Origin: Saccharospirillaceae bacterium
Lineage (GTDB): Bacteria; Pseudomonadota; Gammaproteobacteria; Pseudomonadales; Oceanobacteraceae
DNA: 64,000 nucleotides
Assembly (NCBI GenBank): GCA_022448365.1
Contig: JAKVCS010000008.1
Location: 1-64,000 of the forward strand
Reading direction: 5' to 3'
A model generated the notes under the pieces. The model was not told where the DNA came from, ran no database searches, and was given only the letters and a program-made list of their open reading frames with translations. Below are positions 19,121 to 28,850 of the stretch, in pieces. A program made the position numbers and the translations under genes. Within the stretch, counting starts at the first letter, position 1; each line of letters begins with the position of its first letter.

Positions 19121-22100
19121 TCAGATACTTTCTGCCAGCTGAGTCAGAGTCTTGGTATCTTTGGAACTCCCGGCAGTAAAATCGATGCCGATGCGTTGCA
19201 GGATATCCAGCGCATTGGAGCTGTTGCTGTGCTCGGCAATGGTCTTTTTCGCCATAAAATATGTGATGTCATGGATGGATTTAACCAGTGCATAGTCGGC
19301 TGAACTGGTGTGCAGATTATCGATGAAGCTGTGATCGATTTTTACATAATCTACCGGCAGCGACCGAAGGTATTCAAATGATGATTGACCGGTACCAAAA
19401 TCAGATAACACAAACTGGCAGCCGAGGTTGCGCATTTCATGCATAAAGTCGGCGGCATCATCCAGATCTTTGATGGCCGTTGTTTCGTTTAACTCAAAAC
19501 ACAGTTTTTCTACAGGTACGTCTTTCTCGCGAGCTTGTTCGAAAATATAGTTCAACAGATCTTCGTCGTTAATTGCGTGGCCGGAGAGCCGCAATACGAA
19601 GCGATCGATCGCGGCTGCCTGGCTTTGATTTTCGTGCAGCCACTGAATCATCTGTTCTAATATCCAACGATCCAGCAGATACATGCGGTTGTAGTTTTCT
19701 GCGGCTTGCAGGTATTCCAGCGGCGGGATCTGGGAGCCATGTTCGTCCTGAATACTGATGACGATTTCATACTGCACCTGGTCTTTCCACCGATCCTGAA
19801 TCGGTTTGATCGGAATACATAGAACCTTAAGCTGATTGGTAGCCATGGCTTGGTTCAGCTTGTTACCCCAAGCCATAAACTCGTCCTGACGCTGATGTGA
19901 CGCGTCGTTTTGCGCGTAGCGAATAATACGACTGCCACCTTTATCTTTCGCTACCAGGCAGGCTGCTTCGGCTTGTTCAATCAGATCGGATGCATCGCTC
20001 TGATCGTTATTCAGTTCTGATATACCGACGCTGATATGAACCCGGAATCTCTGATCTTCACTGTAAATATCAAAGTCTTCGATACGCTGTTTCAGAGAGC
20101 GCATGTTTGCTTCGGCCTGTTCGATATCTGCACGTCGAAACAGTATGGCGAACTCATTACTGCCGATACGTGCGCAAACGTTATCGGATTCCTGATCTTC
20201 CAGCATCGTTGCCAGTGTTTGCAGGCAGGCATCGCCACCTTCAACACCGTAATTTTTATTGATCAGTTTGAACTGATCGATGTCGATCATACACAGTGTG
20301 GTTGGAACCGGATTGCGCAAGTTCTGCGCAAAGGTTTCGTGTAGCTGGCGAACGAAGTGCTGTCGATTCAGCAAACCGGTCAGTGAATCGATATTGGCCT
20401 GTTCAGATAAGTCGTGATAAATCTGCTGCACCAGTTGATCAACGCTGTGATCAACGGCTGATTCGTCCTGCTCATAAAGACGTTTTACGTCGCCTTTATC
20501 AAAGGCAACGGCCAGCTCTGCCAGAGTAAAGTCGATTACTTTCATGCCGCTGTGATTTACACAGGCAAACTTGGAGTAATCGGGAGAAATCCAGACAATG
20601 GACACCGCCTGATCCTGGCGGGTTAACAGCAGCCAGTCTCCAGCCTGCAGGTTCTGAGCTTTGCGGTTCCCGCGGCCTTCCGGAACGATTGCTTGTTGGT
20701 CCGCGATAAACGTTGGCAGATCAACGGTTTCTCGGACTTCACCCTGGTTCAGGTGTTCCTCAGCGGCGCTGAGAATGTCGTTGTACCACTTCTGGTGCTG
20801 CGGCAGGCTACCATTCAGTTGATCAAGTTCTCGCTGCGCCAGTTCCAACATTGGTGTGAACCGCTGCAGCAACTCTTTGCGACCGGCATTTTTAGGGCTG
20901 AACAGTGCCAGTACCTGACGGTACAGTTTTACCGCCCCCTTAAAGCGCTTGCTATCGGCGCCTTCGCGCAGCAATAGCAGGCTGAGCAGTTGTTGCCAAC
21001 CTTCTGTTAACCAATCAACCACACAGTTTGGCAAAGTGCGACCGGAGCTGTCTTTGCCAATTAAATGCTGAATTTTTTGGCGTGCCTGCTGCAGTCTGTG
21101 TTCGCCTTCTGCTGCCTGAGCAACCCGTTCAGCGTTTTGCCTGGCTTTACGTTCGGCATTAGAAACCAGTCCCTGCAGGTCCTCTAATAAATCATCCAGG
21201 GAGGTTTCGTCACTCTTAGCATTAACCACCAGTGGTGCAATCAAATCGTTAAGACGTTTGCTTAATTGATCCTCACCGCTGGTGGTGAGTTTGCCCAGTT
21301 TAGCCAGGTGGTTGAGGACCTGGCGCCCTGGATGCTCGGGATTAAACAGCAAGCTGGCATCTTTCAGCATCAGCCGCAGCAGCGGCCAGCCGAGCTGCTC
21401 AATATGAGGTTTAACAAAATCAGCAAGCTGACCGCTGGATAACAAATTCTGCGTAACCTGCTCGAGTGTCTCAATCGCATCGCGCGATTCTTCCGGTAAA
21501 CTGGTTTCCTGGTCCGCCAGTTCCTGCTCAACCCGCTCACGAATATTACCGGGAAGTGTGTCTTGTTGACTGGCCAGGTCATTCAACACGTTATTGATGG
21601 CTTGAGGCTGGGCAACCGGCAGCGTCACTACTCGGGTTTGGTTTAACTCTTCAAAGCGCTGATGCCTCAATTGCAACAAAGACTGAATATTGGAATAGGC
21701 CTGTTGCGCTTCTTGCTGGTGGCGACGGAAGTTCTGCATGGTTGAGGTGGACGACGTGTTATCCGTTGTCATGCGCGACGCCACAAATGGTTGCTGCTCA
21801 TTGGCGGCTTCCGTTACCGTCGTTGGGTGAGATGCAATCTGCACCACTTCCGCTGCTGAGTTATTGGTTGCCCGTCTGCGGTAGCGCATTGACATTGGGA
21901 TATCGATGTCGCGGCATATTTCGCGATAACAAGATTGCAGCGTGGTGTAGGCAACTTGCTCAAAAACATCAAATGCCAGCGCTCGTGCTTCCTGTGGCAG
22001 ATTAAGTTGTTCCAGGGCATCACGGAAAGCGTCAGTCACCGTATTCGGACCAATCGGGTTAAAGCAATCTTCGGTTTTGGCGCTGGATAGCGTATCGAGC

Positions 22101-22828
22101 AACTGACGGACTTCAAAACTGACGTGACTAAGTCGAGACTGCAGATGTGACGCCGCCACTTTTGCCAAGAGCCAGTCTTCGAAGTCGGCCTGCTGTACCA
22201 GGGACAGATTGTGCGGCTTTTCCCGGTTATCTTGTTCTTTATCGGCTTTGGGTTTGTTTTCCAACCACAGCCTAATCTGCAGCTGCAGGGCTTGCTTAAA
22301 GCTCTGATAAAAGGCGTTGGCGCCGTTTTTGGCTTGTTTCTCAAGTCGCAGCCATAGTTGCTGTTCGGCTGTGTTCCGTGCCAGATTTGCCTGGTCGAAG
22401 GTGCTTTCCAGAAACGCGGGTAACCAGACTTTCGGCAGGCGCTCGACAACATTCGCCGCTAATTGCTGGAAGGTTTTGCGATGGTCATAGCGGGATTCGT
22501 CAGATAACCCATCCTGCGCCTTATGGTTCTGATTAAACTCTTGTAACTGGAGGAAAATTTTATCGTTTGGGGTATCGAATTTCAGCCCGACTTCTTTTTC
22601 TTTGTGGTGCACCCAGTTGACCTTCACTTCTAATAGCTGCTGCTCAAGTTGCAATTTTAGTAGCAGCGGTTCGTCCGGTGTATCGATGGTGTCGTGCGGC
22701 CACGCCAGCTTCATGCCAGAGTGGGAATAGTCGGTAACCGTACAGTCATACCAATGATCATCGGGTAAACGCAGTTGGGCGATAAATTCGCTGTTAAACC
22801 TGGGGTGATCTCGGTATTCGGCTGCCAT
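19121..22828 (-). CDS. PilZ-DUF1631-GGDEF-EAL protein with degenerate catalytic motifs
   Basis: The 1235-residue protein begins with a PilZ-like domain (RDHPR at 6-10, DYSHSG downstream), followed by a long helical DUF1631 region (about 150-700), a GGDEF domain (about 815-970) and an EAL domain (about 985-1235). The signature GGDEF is GSNEF (889-893). The EAL motif is EIV (1021-1023), DDFGTG is SDFGTG (from 1142), and the usual QGY after the last helix is absent. It is therefore probably a cyclic-di-GMP sensor or scaffold rather than an active cyclase or esterase. It is transcribed alone, between the TRAP operon and a divergent periplasmic protein gene. Confidence 0.85.
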   Translation of the reverse strand: MAAEYRDHPRFNSEFIAQLRLPDDHWYDCTVTDYSHSGMKLAWPHDTIDTPDEPLLLKLQLEQQLLEVKVNWVHHKEKEVGLKFDTPNDKIFLQLQEFNQNHKAQDGLSDESRYDHRKTFQQLAANVVERLPKVWLPAFLESTFDQANLARNTAEQQLWLRLEKQAKNGANAFYQSFKQALQLQIRLWLENKPKADKEQDNREKPHNLSLVQQADFEDWLLAKVAASHLQSRLSHVSFEVRQLLDTLSSAKTEDCFNPIGPNTVTDAFRDALEQLNLPQEARALAFDVFEQVAYTTLQSCYREICRDIDIPMSMRYRRRATNNSAAEVVQIASHPTTVTEAANEQQPFVASRMTTDNTSSTSTMQNFRRHQQEAQQAYSNIQSLLQLRHQRFEELNQTRVVTLPVAQPQAINNVLNDLASQQDTLPGNIRERVEQELADQETSLPEESRDAIETLEQVTQNLLSSGQLADFVKPHIEQLGWPLLRLMLKDASLLFNPEHPGRQVLNHLAKLGKLTTSGEDQLSKRLNDLIAPLVVNAKSDETSLDDLLEDLQGLVSNAERKARQNAERVAQAAEGEHRLQQARQKIQHLIGKDSSGRTLPNCVVDWLTEGWQQLLSLLLLREGADSKRFKGAVKLYRQVLALFSPKNAGRKELLQRFTPMLELAQRELDQLNGSLPQHQKWYNDILSAAEEHLNQGEVRETVDLPTFIADQQAIVPEGRGNRKAQNLQAGDWLLLTRQDQAVSIVWISPDYSKFACVNHSGMKVIDFTLAELAVAFDKGDVKRLYEQDESAVDHSVDQLVQQIYHDLSEQANIDSLTGLLNRQHFVRQLHETFAQNLRNPVPTTLCMIDIDQFKLINKNYGVEGGDACLQTLATMLEDQESDNVCARIGSNEFAILFRRADIEQAEANMRSLKQRIEDFDIYSEDQRFRVHISVGISELNNDQSDASDLIEQAEAACLVAKDKGGSRIIRYAQNDASHQRQDEFMAWGNKLNQAMATNQLKVLCIPIKPIQDRWKDQVQYEIVISIQDEHGSQIPPLEYLQAAENYNRMYLLDRWILEQMIQWLHENQSQAAAIDRFVLRLSGHAINDEDLLNYIFEQAREKDVPVEKLCFELNETTAIKDLDDAADFMHEMRNLGCQFVLSDFGTGQSSFEYLRSLPVDYVKIDHSFIDNLHTSSADYALVKSIHDITYFMAKKTIAEHSNSSNALDILQRIGIDFTAGSSKDTKTLTQLAESI

Positions 22829-23254
22829 ATTGATTCCATTATATGCTGCTTGAGCGCTGACTGGTGCACCCCTCGTCCCTCAGTATAGGTAACTCCGCGA
22901 TGACCGCCTGATGGCTTGCGCTACAATCCAGTCATAAGCGGCTGAATTACCGACTTTTCAGCGCGCTTAGATTAATTGGTTCGTAAAACAGCTGTTAGTA
23001 AAACAAGGTAAAAGCTCAACGATCAAAACCCGAACTGCGTTCGTGTGCCCCGGTAAGGATCTTATGATGCTTATCGACGTTAGTTTATGAATGGGTATTG
23101 AAAACACGGTGATATTTGACACATGGCTCAACAGGCCTCGTTAGAAAGTGTGGGTTTTGTCATCGTACGTTCCCTTTGTGATATCAAATTCTCGTAAAGT
23201 GACCGTCATGTTGTGACAATCATGCACAGCGGCACTCAACCAAAGGGCATACAT
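22829..23254. other. Divergent intergenic region, 426 bp
   Basis: The region lies between two divergent genes. It holds TTGACA at 23116-23121 and TACAAT at 22922-22927, both on the + strand, but neither has a convincing partner box at the right distance. On the - strand TATAAT (22843-22838) is too close to the ATG to serve the PilZ-DUF1631 gene. No ORF or RNA gene was recognised. Confidence 0.4.
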
Positions 23255-24283
23255 ATGTTTTTCCAACGACTGGTTTTTGTTACTTCTGCATTGCTGGCAT
23301 CGTCTCTGGCTGTTGGCTCCAAGTCAGAGGGTATTCATAAGTTCTGGATCGACAAAACCTATAACAACATGATTAAAGTTGATAATTACCAGGCCGAGGT
23401 TGAGCAGAGTTACCCGGGAGGTGTGGTCACAACAGCAGTTCAGTTCCGTCAGCCAGCGGATTTTTATATGCAGGTTGAAGAACCGCTGGAACTGCAAGGC
23501 GTGACTTTCAGTTATCAGAACGGTCAACTGGAATATTATTCGCCACAGATTAACCAGGCACTGGTGGTGAAAGGCTTATCTGGTCCTTCCTCTGACAGCG
23601 CGAAAGCTCAGGCCGAAGATATGTACTGGGCTAATCACGAATATTATAAGCGTACATTCACGCCATCGATCGAAGTTGCCAGCCGCATTTCAGTGGGCGT
23701 GGACCTGGATGCTGGCGATAATGAACGTGAGATTCTGAAAAGCCAGCTGTTTATTGATTACGACTATTCGTTACTAATGAAAGGCGATTTTTACTTTCGG
23801 GATGGTTCCGTGTTATCCATGGAGAATAAAAAAATCGACTTTAACCTGGCTGACTTTACTCTCCCAACGATGCAGCTGCCAGCGGCAACACCCTTGCGCT
23901 CCTGGAACCTGTCGGCTAATGCGTTGAGTGCGGATCAATTTGAAAAATCTGCGACATTTATACCCGTATGGCCCAACGTAGAATTACCACGCTGGAAGCT
24001 GGAAAAACCGGACTATTTCTTCAGTGAACAAGGGAAAGATGGCGCTGCTGTTTATTACAAAAACGCCCATTATTTTCTATTGATGACGGCTGAACAAACA
24101 CCATCAAATGCAACGGCTCCTGCCGGAGCCCGAGTAGAACTGAATAACAATCGATATGGTCAACTGTTGCAGGCGCCTTCGATCAGTATCGTGGAGCTTC
24201 AGCGCGACGGGATTAGTTATCAGGTGTTATCGAATATCCATCTTGAAGACGTTTTGTTGCTGGCGCGCCAGCTCAGTAACTGA
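23255..24283 (+). CDS. Periplasmic protein with LolA-like N-terminal and DUF4367-like C-terminal parts
   Basis: The 342-residue protein starts at ATG 23255 with AAAGGG 8 nt upstream and a signal peptide (MFFQRLVFVTSALLASSLAV). Residues about 30-200 read like the LolA/RseB beta-sheet fold: strands such as QAEVEQSYPGGVVTTAVQF and EYYSPQINQALVV. The last 110 residues resemble DUF4367, ending in SYQVLSNIHLEDVLLLARQL. This layout is seen in lipoprotein-sorting-like and RseB-like envelope sensors. A precise function is not recognised. It is monocistronic. Confidence 0.55.
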   Translation: MFFQRLVFVTSALLASSLAVGSKSEGIHKFWIDKTYNNMIKVDNYQAEVEQSYPGGVVTTAVQFRQPADFYMQVEEPLELQGVTFSYQNGQLEYYSPQINQALVVKGLSGPSSDSAKAQAEDMYWANHEYYKRTFTPSIEVASRISVGVDLDAGDNEREILKSQLFIDYDYSLLMKGDFYFRDGSVLSMENKKIDFNLADFTLPTMQLPAATPLRSWNLSANALSADQFEKSATFIPVWPNVELPRWKLEKPDYFFSEQGKDGAAVYYKNAHYFLLMTAEQTPSNATAPAGARVELNNNRYGQLLQAPSISIVELQRDGISYQVLSNIHLEDVLLLARQLSN

Positions 24284-24325
24284 AGGCAGTGATACTGATA
24301 CTCAAGAAAGTCGTGCGCAAATACC

Positions 24326-24377
24326 GCGGCATGGCTGATAAATGCCGCATGATTCGCGTACCTCCGTTAGTGAGGTA
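24326..24377. terminator. Hairpins between convergent genes
   Basis: GCGGCAT (24326-24332) pairs with ATGCCGC (24342-24348), and TACCTC (24359-24364) with GAGGTA (24372-24377); the second overlaps the end of the CBS gene. There is no T run, so any termination would be weak or Rho-assisted. Confidence 0.3.
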
Positions 24378-24786
24378 GCAGATCGAGCGCCAGTTTTACG
24401 AAGTCTTGTGATGTCAGGATTCCCTGCAAAACCCCGTTTTCATCCACCACCAGTAGACAACCTTGTTTCATTGAATGCAGCGATTCACCAGCTTCACGAA
24501 GGCTGGTTGTCGGGTTGACTGTCGTCAGTGTGGTTTTCATACAATCTGATAGCTGTGTCTGAGTCAGGTATTGGGCTAGCTGGTGGGCGCCAAATTTATC
24601 AGTAATTCGGAAAGCCTCGGTCAGAAACTCTTTCTGGGTAATTAATCCCAGTAATTTGTGTTGGTCGTCGGTCACAGGAATATGGCGAATTTGGTGGCTG
24701 GCCATTGTGGTTTCAACATCTTTCAGGTTTGACGTTGGTTTCAGCGTGATCAGATTGCGAATCATGATATCACTAACCTGTTTCAT
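24367..24786 (-). CDS. Twin CBS-domain protein
   Basis: The 139-residue protein consists of two CBS domains (about 1-58 and 75-139), recognisable by HQIRHIPVTDDQHKLLGLIT and GCLLVVDENGVLQGILTSQD. CBS pairs bind adenine nucleotides and regulate partner proteins; no partner domain is attached. ATG 24786 is preferred since GGAG lies 5 nt before it. It diverges from comFB. Confidence 0.85.
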   Translation of the reverse strand: MKQVSDIMIRNLITLKPTSNLKDVETTMASHQIRHIPVTDDQHKLLGLITQKEFLTEAFRITDKFGAHQLAQYLTQTQLSDCMKTTLTTVNPTTSLREAGESLHSMKQGCLLVVDENGVLQGILTSQDFVKLALDLLPH

Positions 24787-24889
24787 ATCAGCTCCGTACT
24801 GCAATAAAGATTGTGCCTTTCAGTAAAGCAGGAATCTGCCTCGGTGCTATGCTGAAAACATCTATTTTGCGGAAATCAGGCGGCCTTTT

Positions 24890-25162
24890 ATGAATATTAC
24901 CAATAATATCCACAATTATTATGAGCATCTGGTTGCCGAAGAGGTGTTGCGGAGTCTGCCGGGAGACGTTGACCATGGATATCTGGCTGACGTTGCTTGT
25001 GTTGCTCTGAACCATTTGCCACCACGTTATATCCGACATGAAGTGGATATGGCGTTTTATATGTCGCCTAATGAGTTGCATGAGATCAGCGAGCGGGTAA
25101 AAGAAGCGGTGGTAAAAGCGATTGGCTTTATTGCCGCTCATCGCCGTGACGATGCAGAATAA
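24890..25162 (+). CDS. ComFB-family protein
   Basis: The 90-residue protein has the ComFB (late competence development) hallmark ALNHLPPRYIRHEVDMAFY followed by a helical tail. Proteins of this family have recently been described as cyclic dinucleotide receptors in cyanobacteria; that role here is inference. An extended -10-like TGCTATGCT lies about 45 nt upstream. The gene precedes a two-component pair but has a 95-nt gap and probably its own promoter. Confidence 0.8.
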   Translation: MNITNNIHNYYEHLVAEEVLRSLPGDVDHGYLADVACVALNHLPPRYIRHEVDMAFYMSPNELHEISERVKEAVVKAIGFIAAHRRDDAE

Positions 25163-25173
25163 CCCGCAGTAAT

Positions 25174-25190
25174 CTTTACAAAACGTAAAG
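25174..25190. promoter_or_regulatory. Inverted repeat CTTTAC-N5-GTAAAG before the response regulator gene
   Basis: Two GTAAA half-sites, the half-site sequence known for CpxR, are arranged head to head with a 5-bp spacer, 68 bp before the regulator start. In E. coli the CpxR box is a direct repeat with the same 5-bp spacing. Autoregulation by the CpxR-like product is a reasonable guess. Confidence 0.45.
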
Positions 25191-25257
25191 ACGAGATTCT
25201 GAACTTGATTGTTATGGTGAGAATCCAAGACACTGTGGCGAATGTTTTGGGGGAACT

Positions 25258-25953
25258 ATGAATATTCTGCTGGTTGATGATGATCTGGAATTGTGTGAAC
25301 TGTTGAAGCGCTATCTGGAGCGCGAGTTATTTCAGATAACTCTGGTTCATGATGCCCGGCGTGGTTTGGAAGAGGCGTTAACCGGTAAATATCAGGCCGT
25401 TATTCTGGATGTTATGTTGCCCGGTGGAAACGGTGTCGACATTTTGCGTGCTATTCGCCAGCGTAGTGATTTACCAGTGTTGATGCTGACGGCTAAGGGC
25501 GATGAGATGGATCGTATTCAAGGCCTGGAAATCGGCGCTGATGATTACATGCCTAAACCGGCGAACCCCCGTGAACTCGCTGCGCGGTTGCGCTCGATAC
25601 TTCGCCGTAACCGCAGCGCCGATGTCGCGGATAGCAATATCAAATTAGATGAATTATTAATCAACCTGGACCAGCATCAGGTCAGCCGCGAGGGTGATGT
25701 ACTCGACCTGACTGCCACTGAATTCAACATACTGTGTGTGCTTGCTCGTGAAGCCGGTAAAGTAGTAGAAAAAAATCGCTTGGCTGAGCAATCGATGCAG
25801 CGTTCCTTAACTCTTTATGACCGAAGCCTTGATATGCACCTGAGTAACTTGCGTAAGAAGCTCGGACCCAACCGTCACGGTGATCAGAGAATTAAAACGG
25901 TTCGTGGTATTGGTTATATCTACGCGCCGGAGCAGGGCGAAAACGCCGCCTGA
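25258..25953 (+). CDS. OmpR/CpxR-type response regulator
   Basis: The 231 residues form a receiver domain (acidic DDD at 7-9, phosphoacceptor Asp51 in ILDVMLPG, Lys in MPKPANP) and a winged-helix DNA-binding domain with LTATEFNILCVL and IKTVRGIGYIY. It is closest in pattern to CpxR. The sensor kinase follows after 162 nt on the same strand. Start: ATG after GGGGGA. Confidence 0.9.
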   Translation: MNILLVDDDLELCELLKRYLERELFQITLVHDARRGLEEALTGKYQAVILDVMLPGGNGVDILRAIRQRSDLPVLMLTAKGDEMDRIQGLEIGADDYMPKPANPRELAARLRSILRRNRSADVADSNIKLDELLINLDQHQVSREGDVLDLTATEFNILCVLAREAGKVVEKNRLAEQSMQRSLTLYDRSLDMHLSNLRKKLGPNRHGDQRIKTVRGIGYIYAPEQGENAA

Positions 25954-26115
25954 ATCCGATAAATCACTGTAACGTTTGTTTTTTAAACACCGCAATAAAG
26001 CACGGCATGGTGCCTGGTCATGTTCATCTGGTTTTAAAAGCAAAAAGAAACCGGTTTTATTGTCTCTGTAACCGGCTATGATTCCCCTCAGATTTTTTAT
26101 GCTGGCAGTGACGAT

Positions 26116-27489
26116 ATGCGCGGTATTTTTGTAAAAATTTATCTGGCGTTTCTATTTACCAGTATCGTTGCCACTCTGGTGACACTGATTCTGGCCGCTT
26201 ACTACCGTGAATGGTCGAATGAATCGATCAACCTGATTGCCCCCACCGGTGGTTACATCTCTGCCGCTGAGCTGACGCTGCAATACGGTGGCGAGCCGTT
26301 ATTAATCGAATGGCTGCTAACGTTTCAGCGCCATCCCAGTGTGAATGCCTATGTTTTCGATAGTAGTGGCCTGAGCCTGCTCGATAACGTGCCTGATCAG
26401 GTGCGTGAATATGCCTTCTCGCCAGAGTCTTATGAAGCCCGTGTTGATCCCCTGGGGCGTTCAGAGATTATCGTCAAAGCCCCCATCGCAAGTTACGACG
26501 GTCGTTTTTATTTATTGGTGGTGGAATTTGTTCACCCGCTGGCGGTATTTAATTTGCCGACGTACCTGGCGTGGGGGCTGGGAGCCTCACTGGCGCTATT
26601 TGCGGTACTGGGGTTTTTGTTGTCCGGTTATTTAACCCACCCGCTGCGACATATGCAGCGCAGTGTAAAAGCAATGGCCAAAGGTGACTGGTCGGTGCGT
26701 ATTCCACGCAACCTGCGTCGTCGTCAGGATGAGATTGGGGAGTTGAGCCGCGAGTTTAATCAGATGGCGGGCAAATTAGAGCGCTCAATCCAGGATCAGC
26801 GTCAGCTGGTGCGCGATGTCTCTCATGAATTGCGCTCGCCGCTGGCCCGCTCACGGGTGGCACTGGAGCTGGCTCGTTTGGACGCGGTACCAGAACAGAA
26901 CGAATTTCTTGATCGTATTGAGCTGGAAACGCAGCGGTTAGATGAATTAATTGGTGACCTGTTAGGGATGGCGCGGCTGGAAATTGAACAAGATCAGAAA
27001 CATTGGCAAGCGCTTAACTGCGAACAACAGTTGCGTCACATTATTGAAGACGCCCGGTTTGAGCGGCCGGATGGTTCGATTCAGATCTTTTCACGCACAT
27101 CACGCTCGCGGGTACTGGCCGATCCACGTCTGCTGGCGGCGGCATTCGAGAACATCATCCGCAATGCGTTATTACATACCCATCCGGGAACATCTGTGGA
27201 TATTCGTTTGGCAGACGAAGACGAATGGCTACTGCTGAATATCCGAGATCACGGTCCGGGTGTCCCGGATGACAAACTCGATGATCTGTTAAGACCGTTT
27301 GTGCGTAATGAGAATGCTCGTCAGCGCAGTGAAGTGTCGTTGGGACAGGGCCATCGGGGCTTTGGCCTCGGTTTAGCCATTGCCGATAAAGTGATATGTG
27401 CCCACGGCGGTTCGCTTGAGTTGAGTAATCACATTGAAGGCGGTTTGCAGGCGGATATTCGTTTGCCCTTGTTAAGTGAAGGCGCCTGA
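26116..27489 (+). CDS. CpxA-like sensor histidine kinase
   Basis: The 457-residue protein has two transmembrane helices (about 8-28 and 151-172) around a periplasmic sensor domain of about 120 residues. A HAMP domain follows, then the H box [12 protein letters not shown] (His237), an N box [10 protein letters not shown] and ATP lid motifs RDHGPGV and GFGLGLAI. It is expected to phosphorylate the regulator encoded just upstream. The periplasmic domain may sense envelope stress, by analogy with CpxA only. Confidence 0.9.
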   Translation: MRGIFVKIYLAFLFTSIVATLVTLILAAYYREWSNESINLIAPTGGYISAAELTLQYGGEPLLIEWLLTFQRHPSVNAYVFDSSGLSLLDNVPDQVREYAFSPESYEARVDPLGRSEIIVKAPIASYDGRFYLLVVEFVHPLAVFNLPTYLAWGLGASLALFAVLGFLLSGYLTHPLRHMQRSVKAMAKGDWSVRIPRNLRRRQDEIGELSREFNQMAGKLERSIQDQRQLVRDVSHELRSPLARSRVALELARLDAVPEQNEFLDRIELETQRLDELIGDLLGMARLEIEQDQKHWQALNCEQQLRHIIEDARFERPDGSIQIFSRTSRSRVLADPRLLAAAFENIIRNALLHTHPGTSVDIRLADEDEWLLLNIRDHGPGVPDDKLDDLLRPFVRNENARQRSEVSLGQGHRGFGLGLAIADKVICAHGGSLELSNHIEGGLQADIRLPLLSEGA

Positions 27490-27524
27490 GGGTTGTTCCG
27501 TGTCAGGTAATTGGGTGGCTTTTT

Positions 27525-27533
27525 TGCTATGAT
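27525..27533 (+). promoter_or_regulatory. Extended -10 promoter of hemE
   Basis: TGC precedes TATGAT (27528-27533), giving an extended -10, followed by ACCGGCC as discriminator. No -35 box is apparent, which is usual for this class. The predicted start is about 30 nt before the hemE ATG. Confidence 0.55.
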
Positions 27534-27569
27534 ACCGGCCAATTTTCACTCGTGAGTTTCTGGAATCCC

Positions 27570-28634
27570 ATGTCTGAGTTAAAAAACGATCGCTTTCTGA
27601 AGGCGCTGTTGCGTCAGCCGGTTGACCGTACCCCGATCTGGATGATGCGTCAGGCGGGCCGTTATCTGCCTGAATATAAGGCGACCCGTGCCCAGGCCGG
27701 TGACTTTATGTCGTTGTGTAAAAACCATGATCTGGCCTGTGAAGTCACTATTCAGCCGCTTGAGCGGTTCCCGCTGGATGCTGCGATCTTGTTCTCTGAT
27801 ATTCTGACCATCCCGGACGCTATGGGGTTGGGTCTGTATTTTGAAACTGGCGAAGGGCCGCGGTTCAACAAGATCATCCGTACGGAGGCTGACGTTAATA
27901 GCTTGAATGTAGTTAACACCAAGGCCGATCTGGATTACGTGTTAAAAGCCGTCAGCACCATTCGTGGCGAATTGAATGGGCGTGTACCGCTGATTGGGTT
28001 TTCCGGTAGTCCTTGGACGCTGGCTACCTATATGGTCGAAGGTGGTTCATCAAAAGATTTCCGTCACGTCAAAGCGATGATGTATGACACGCCGGAAGTC
28101 ATGCATCAGTTGTTGGATACACTGGCGAAATCTGTGATTGATTATTTGAATGCTCAGATTGAAGCCGGCGCCCAGGCGGTGCAGATTTTTGATACCTGGG
28201 GCGGCAGCCTGAGCGACGTGTGTTATCGCGAGTTCTCGCTGAAATACATGGAGCAGATTGTGGCGGGTTTAAAGCGGGAGCATGATGGTAATAAAGTCCC
28301 GGTTATTCTGTTCACCAAAGGCGGCGGTCAGTGGTTAGAATTGATGGCGGATACCGGTGCTGATGCACTGGGTCTGGACTGGACCACTGATATCGGTACT
28401 GCCCGTGGTCGGGTTGGTGATCGTGTTGCGCTGCAAGGTAACATGGACCCCTCGGTACTTTACGCGTCGCCGAAAACCATTCGTGCAGAAGTTAAACGTA
28501 TCCTGGACAGTTACGGCCATGGCTCTGGTCAGGTATTTAATCTGGGTCATGGTATTCACCAGTTTGTTGATCCGGAACACGCCAGAGCGTTCGTGGAAGC
28601 GGTGGTTGAACTCAGCCCTGAGTATCATCAGTAA
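27570..28634 (+). CDS. hemE: Uroporphyrinogen decarboxylase
   Basis: The 354-residue protein equals E. coli Hem[11 protein letters not shown] (27-36) and [14 protein letters not shown] hold conserved active-site residues. It converts uroporphyrinogen III to coproporphyrinogen III in heme synthesis, in the cytoplasm. ATG 27570 ([11 protein letters not shown]) is preferred over GTG 27552 because it reproduces the family N-terminus. A terminator follows, so it is monocistronic. Confidence 0.97.
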   Translation: MSELKNDRFLKALLRQPVDRTPIWMMRQAGRYLPEYKATRAQAGDFMSLCKNHDLACEVTIQPLERFPLDAAILFSDILTIPDAMGLGLYFETGEGPRFNKIIRTEADVNSLNVVNTKADLDYVLKAVSTIRGELNGRVPLIGFSGSPWTLATYMVEGGSSKDFRHVKAMMYDTPEVMHQLLDTLAKSVIDYLNAQIEAGAQAVQIFDTWGGSLSDVCYREFSLKYMEQIVAGLKREHDGNKVPVILFTKGGGQWLELMADTGADALGLDWTTDIGTARGRVGDRVALQGNMDPSVLYASPKTIRAEVKRILDSYGHGSGQVFNLGHGIHQFVDPEHARAFVEAVVELSPEYHQ

Positions 28635-28660
28635 CCGCAGGTATACGGCTTAAGTAATTG

Positions 28661-28692
28661 AAAAACGGTGTCTTTCAGACGCCGTTTTTTTT
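28661..28692 (+). terminator. Rho-independent terminator after hemE
   Basis: AAAAACGGTGTCT and AGACGCCGTTTTT form a 13-bp stem with one G-T pair and a TTC loop, followed by further T residues. Confidence 0.92.
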
Positions 28693-28850
28693 CGCTCAAT
28701 TGTTACTTTGTCTGATAATTCTTTACGCTGATGGTCGCCAGCCATATAGGGCTTACGCAAGGATCGTGCTATCTTTTCCTGAGTACCCCGATCTTTCATT
28801 TAACCTGACTACTCGGACGACCGATCTCCAGGAATGAGGCACCTCTTTTT

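Noticed and set aside
23116-23160. Strong -35-like TTGACA before the LolA-like gene
   Set aside because: No acceptable -10 hexamer at 16-18 bp (CGTTAG or GTTAGA only), so not called as a promoter.
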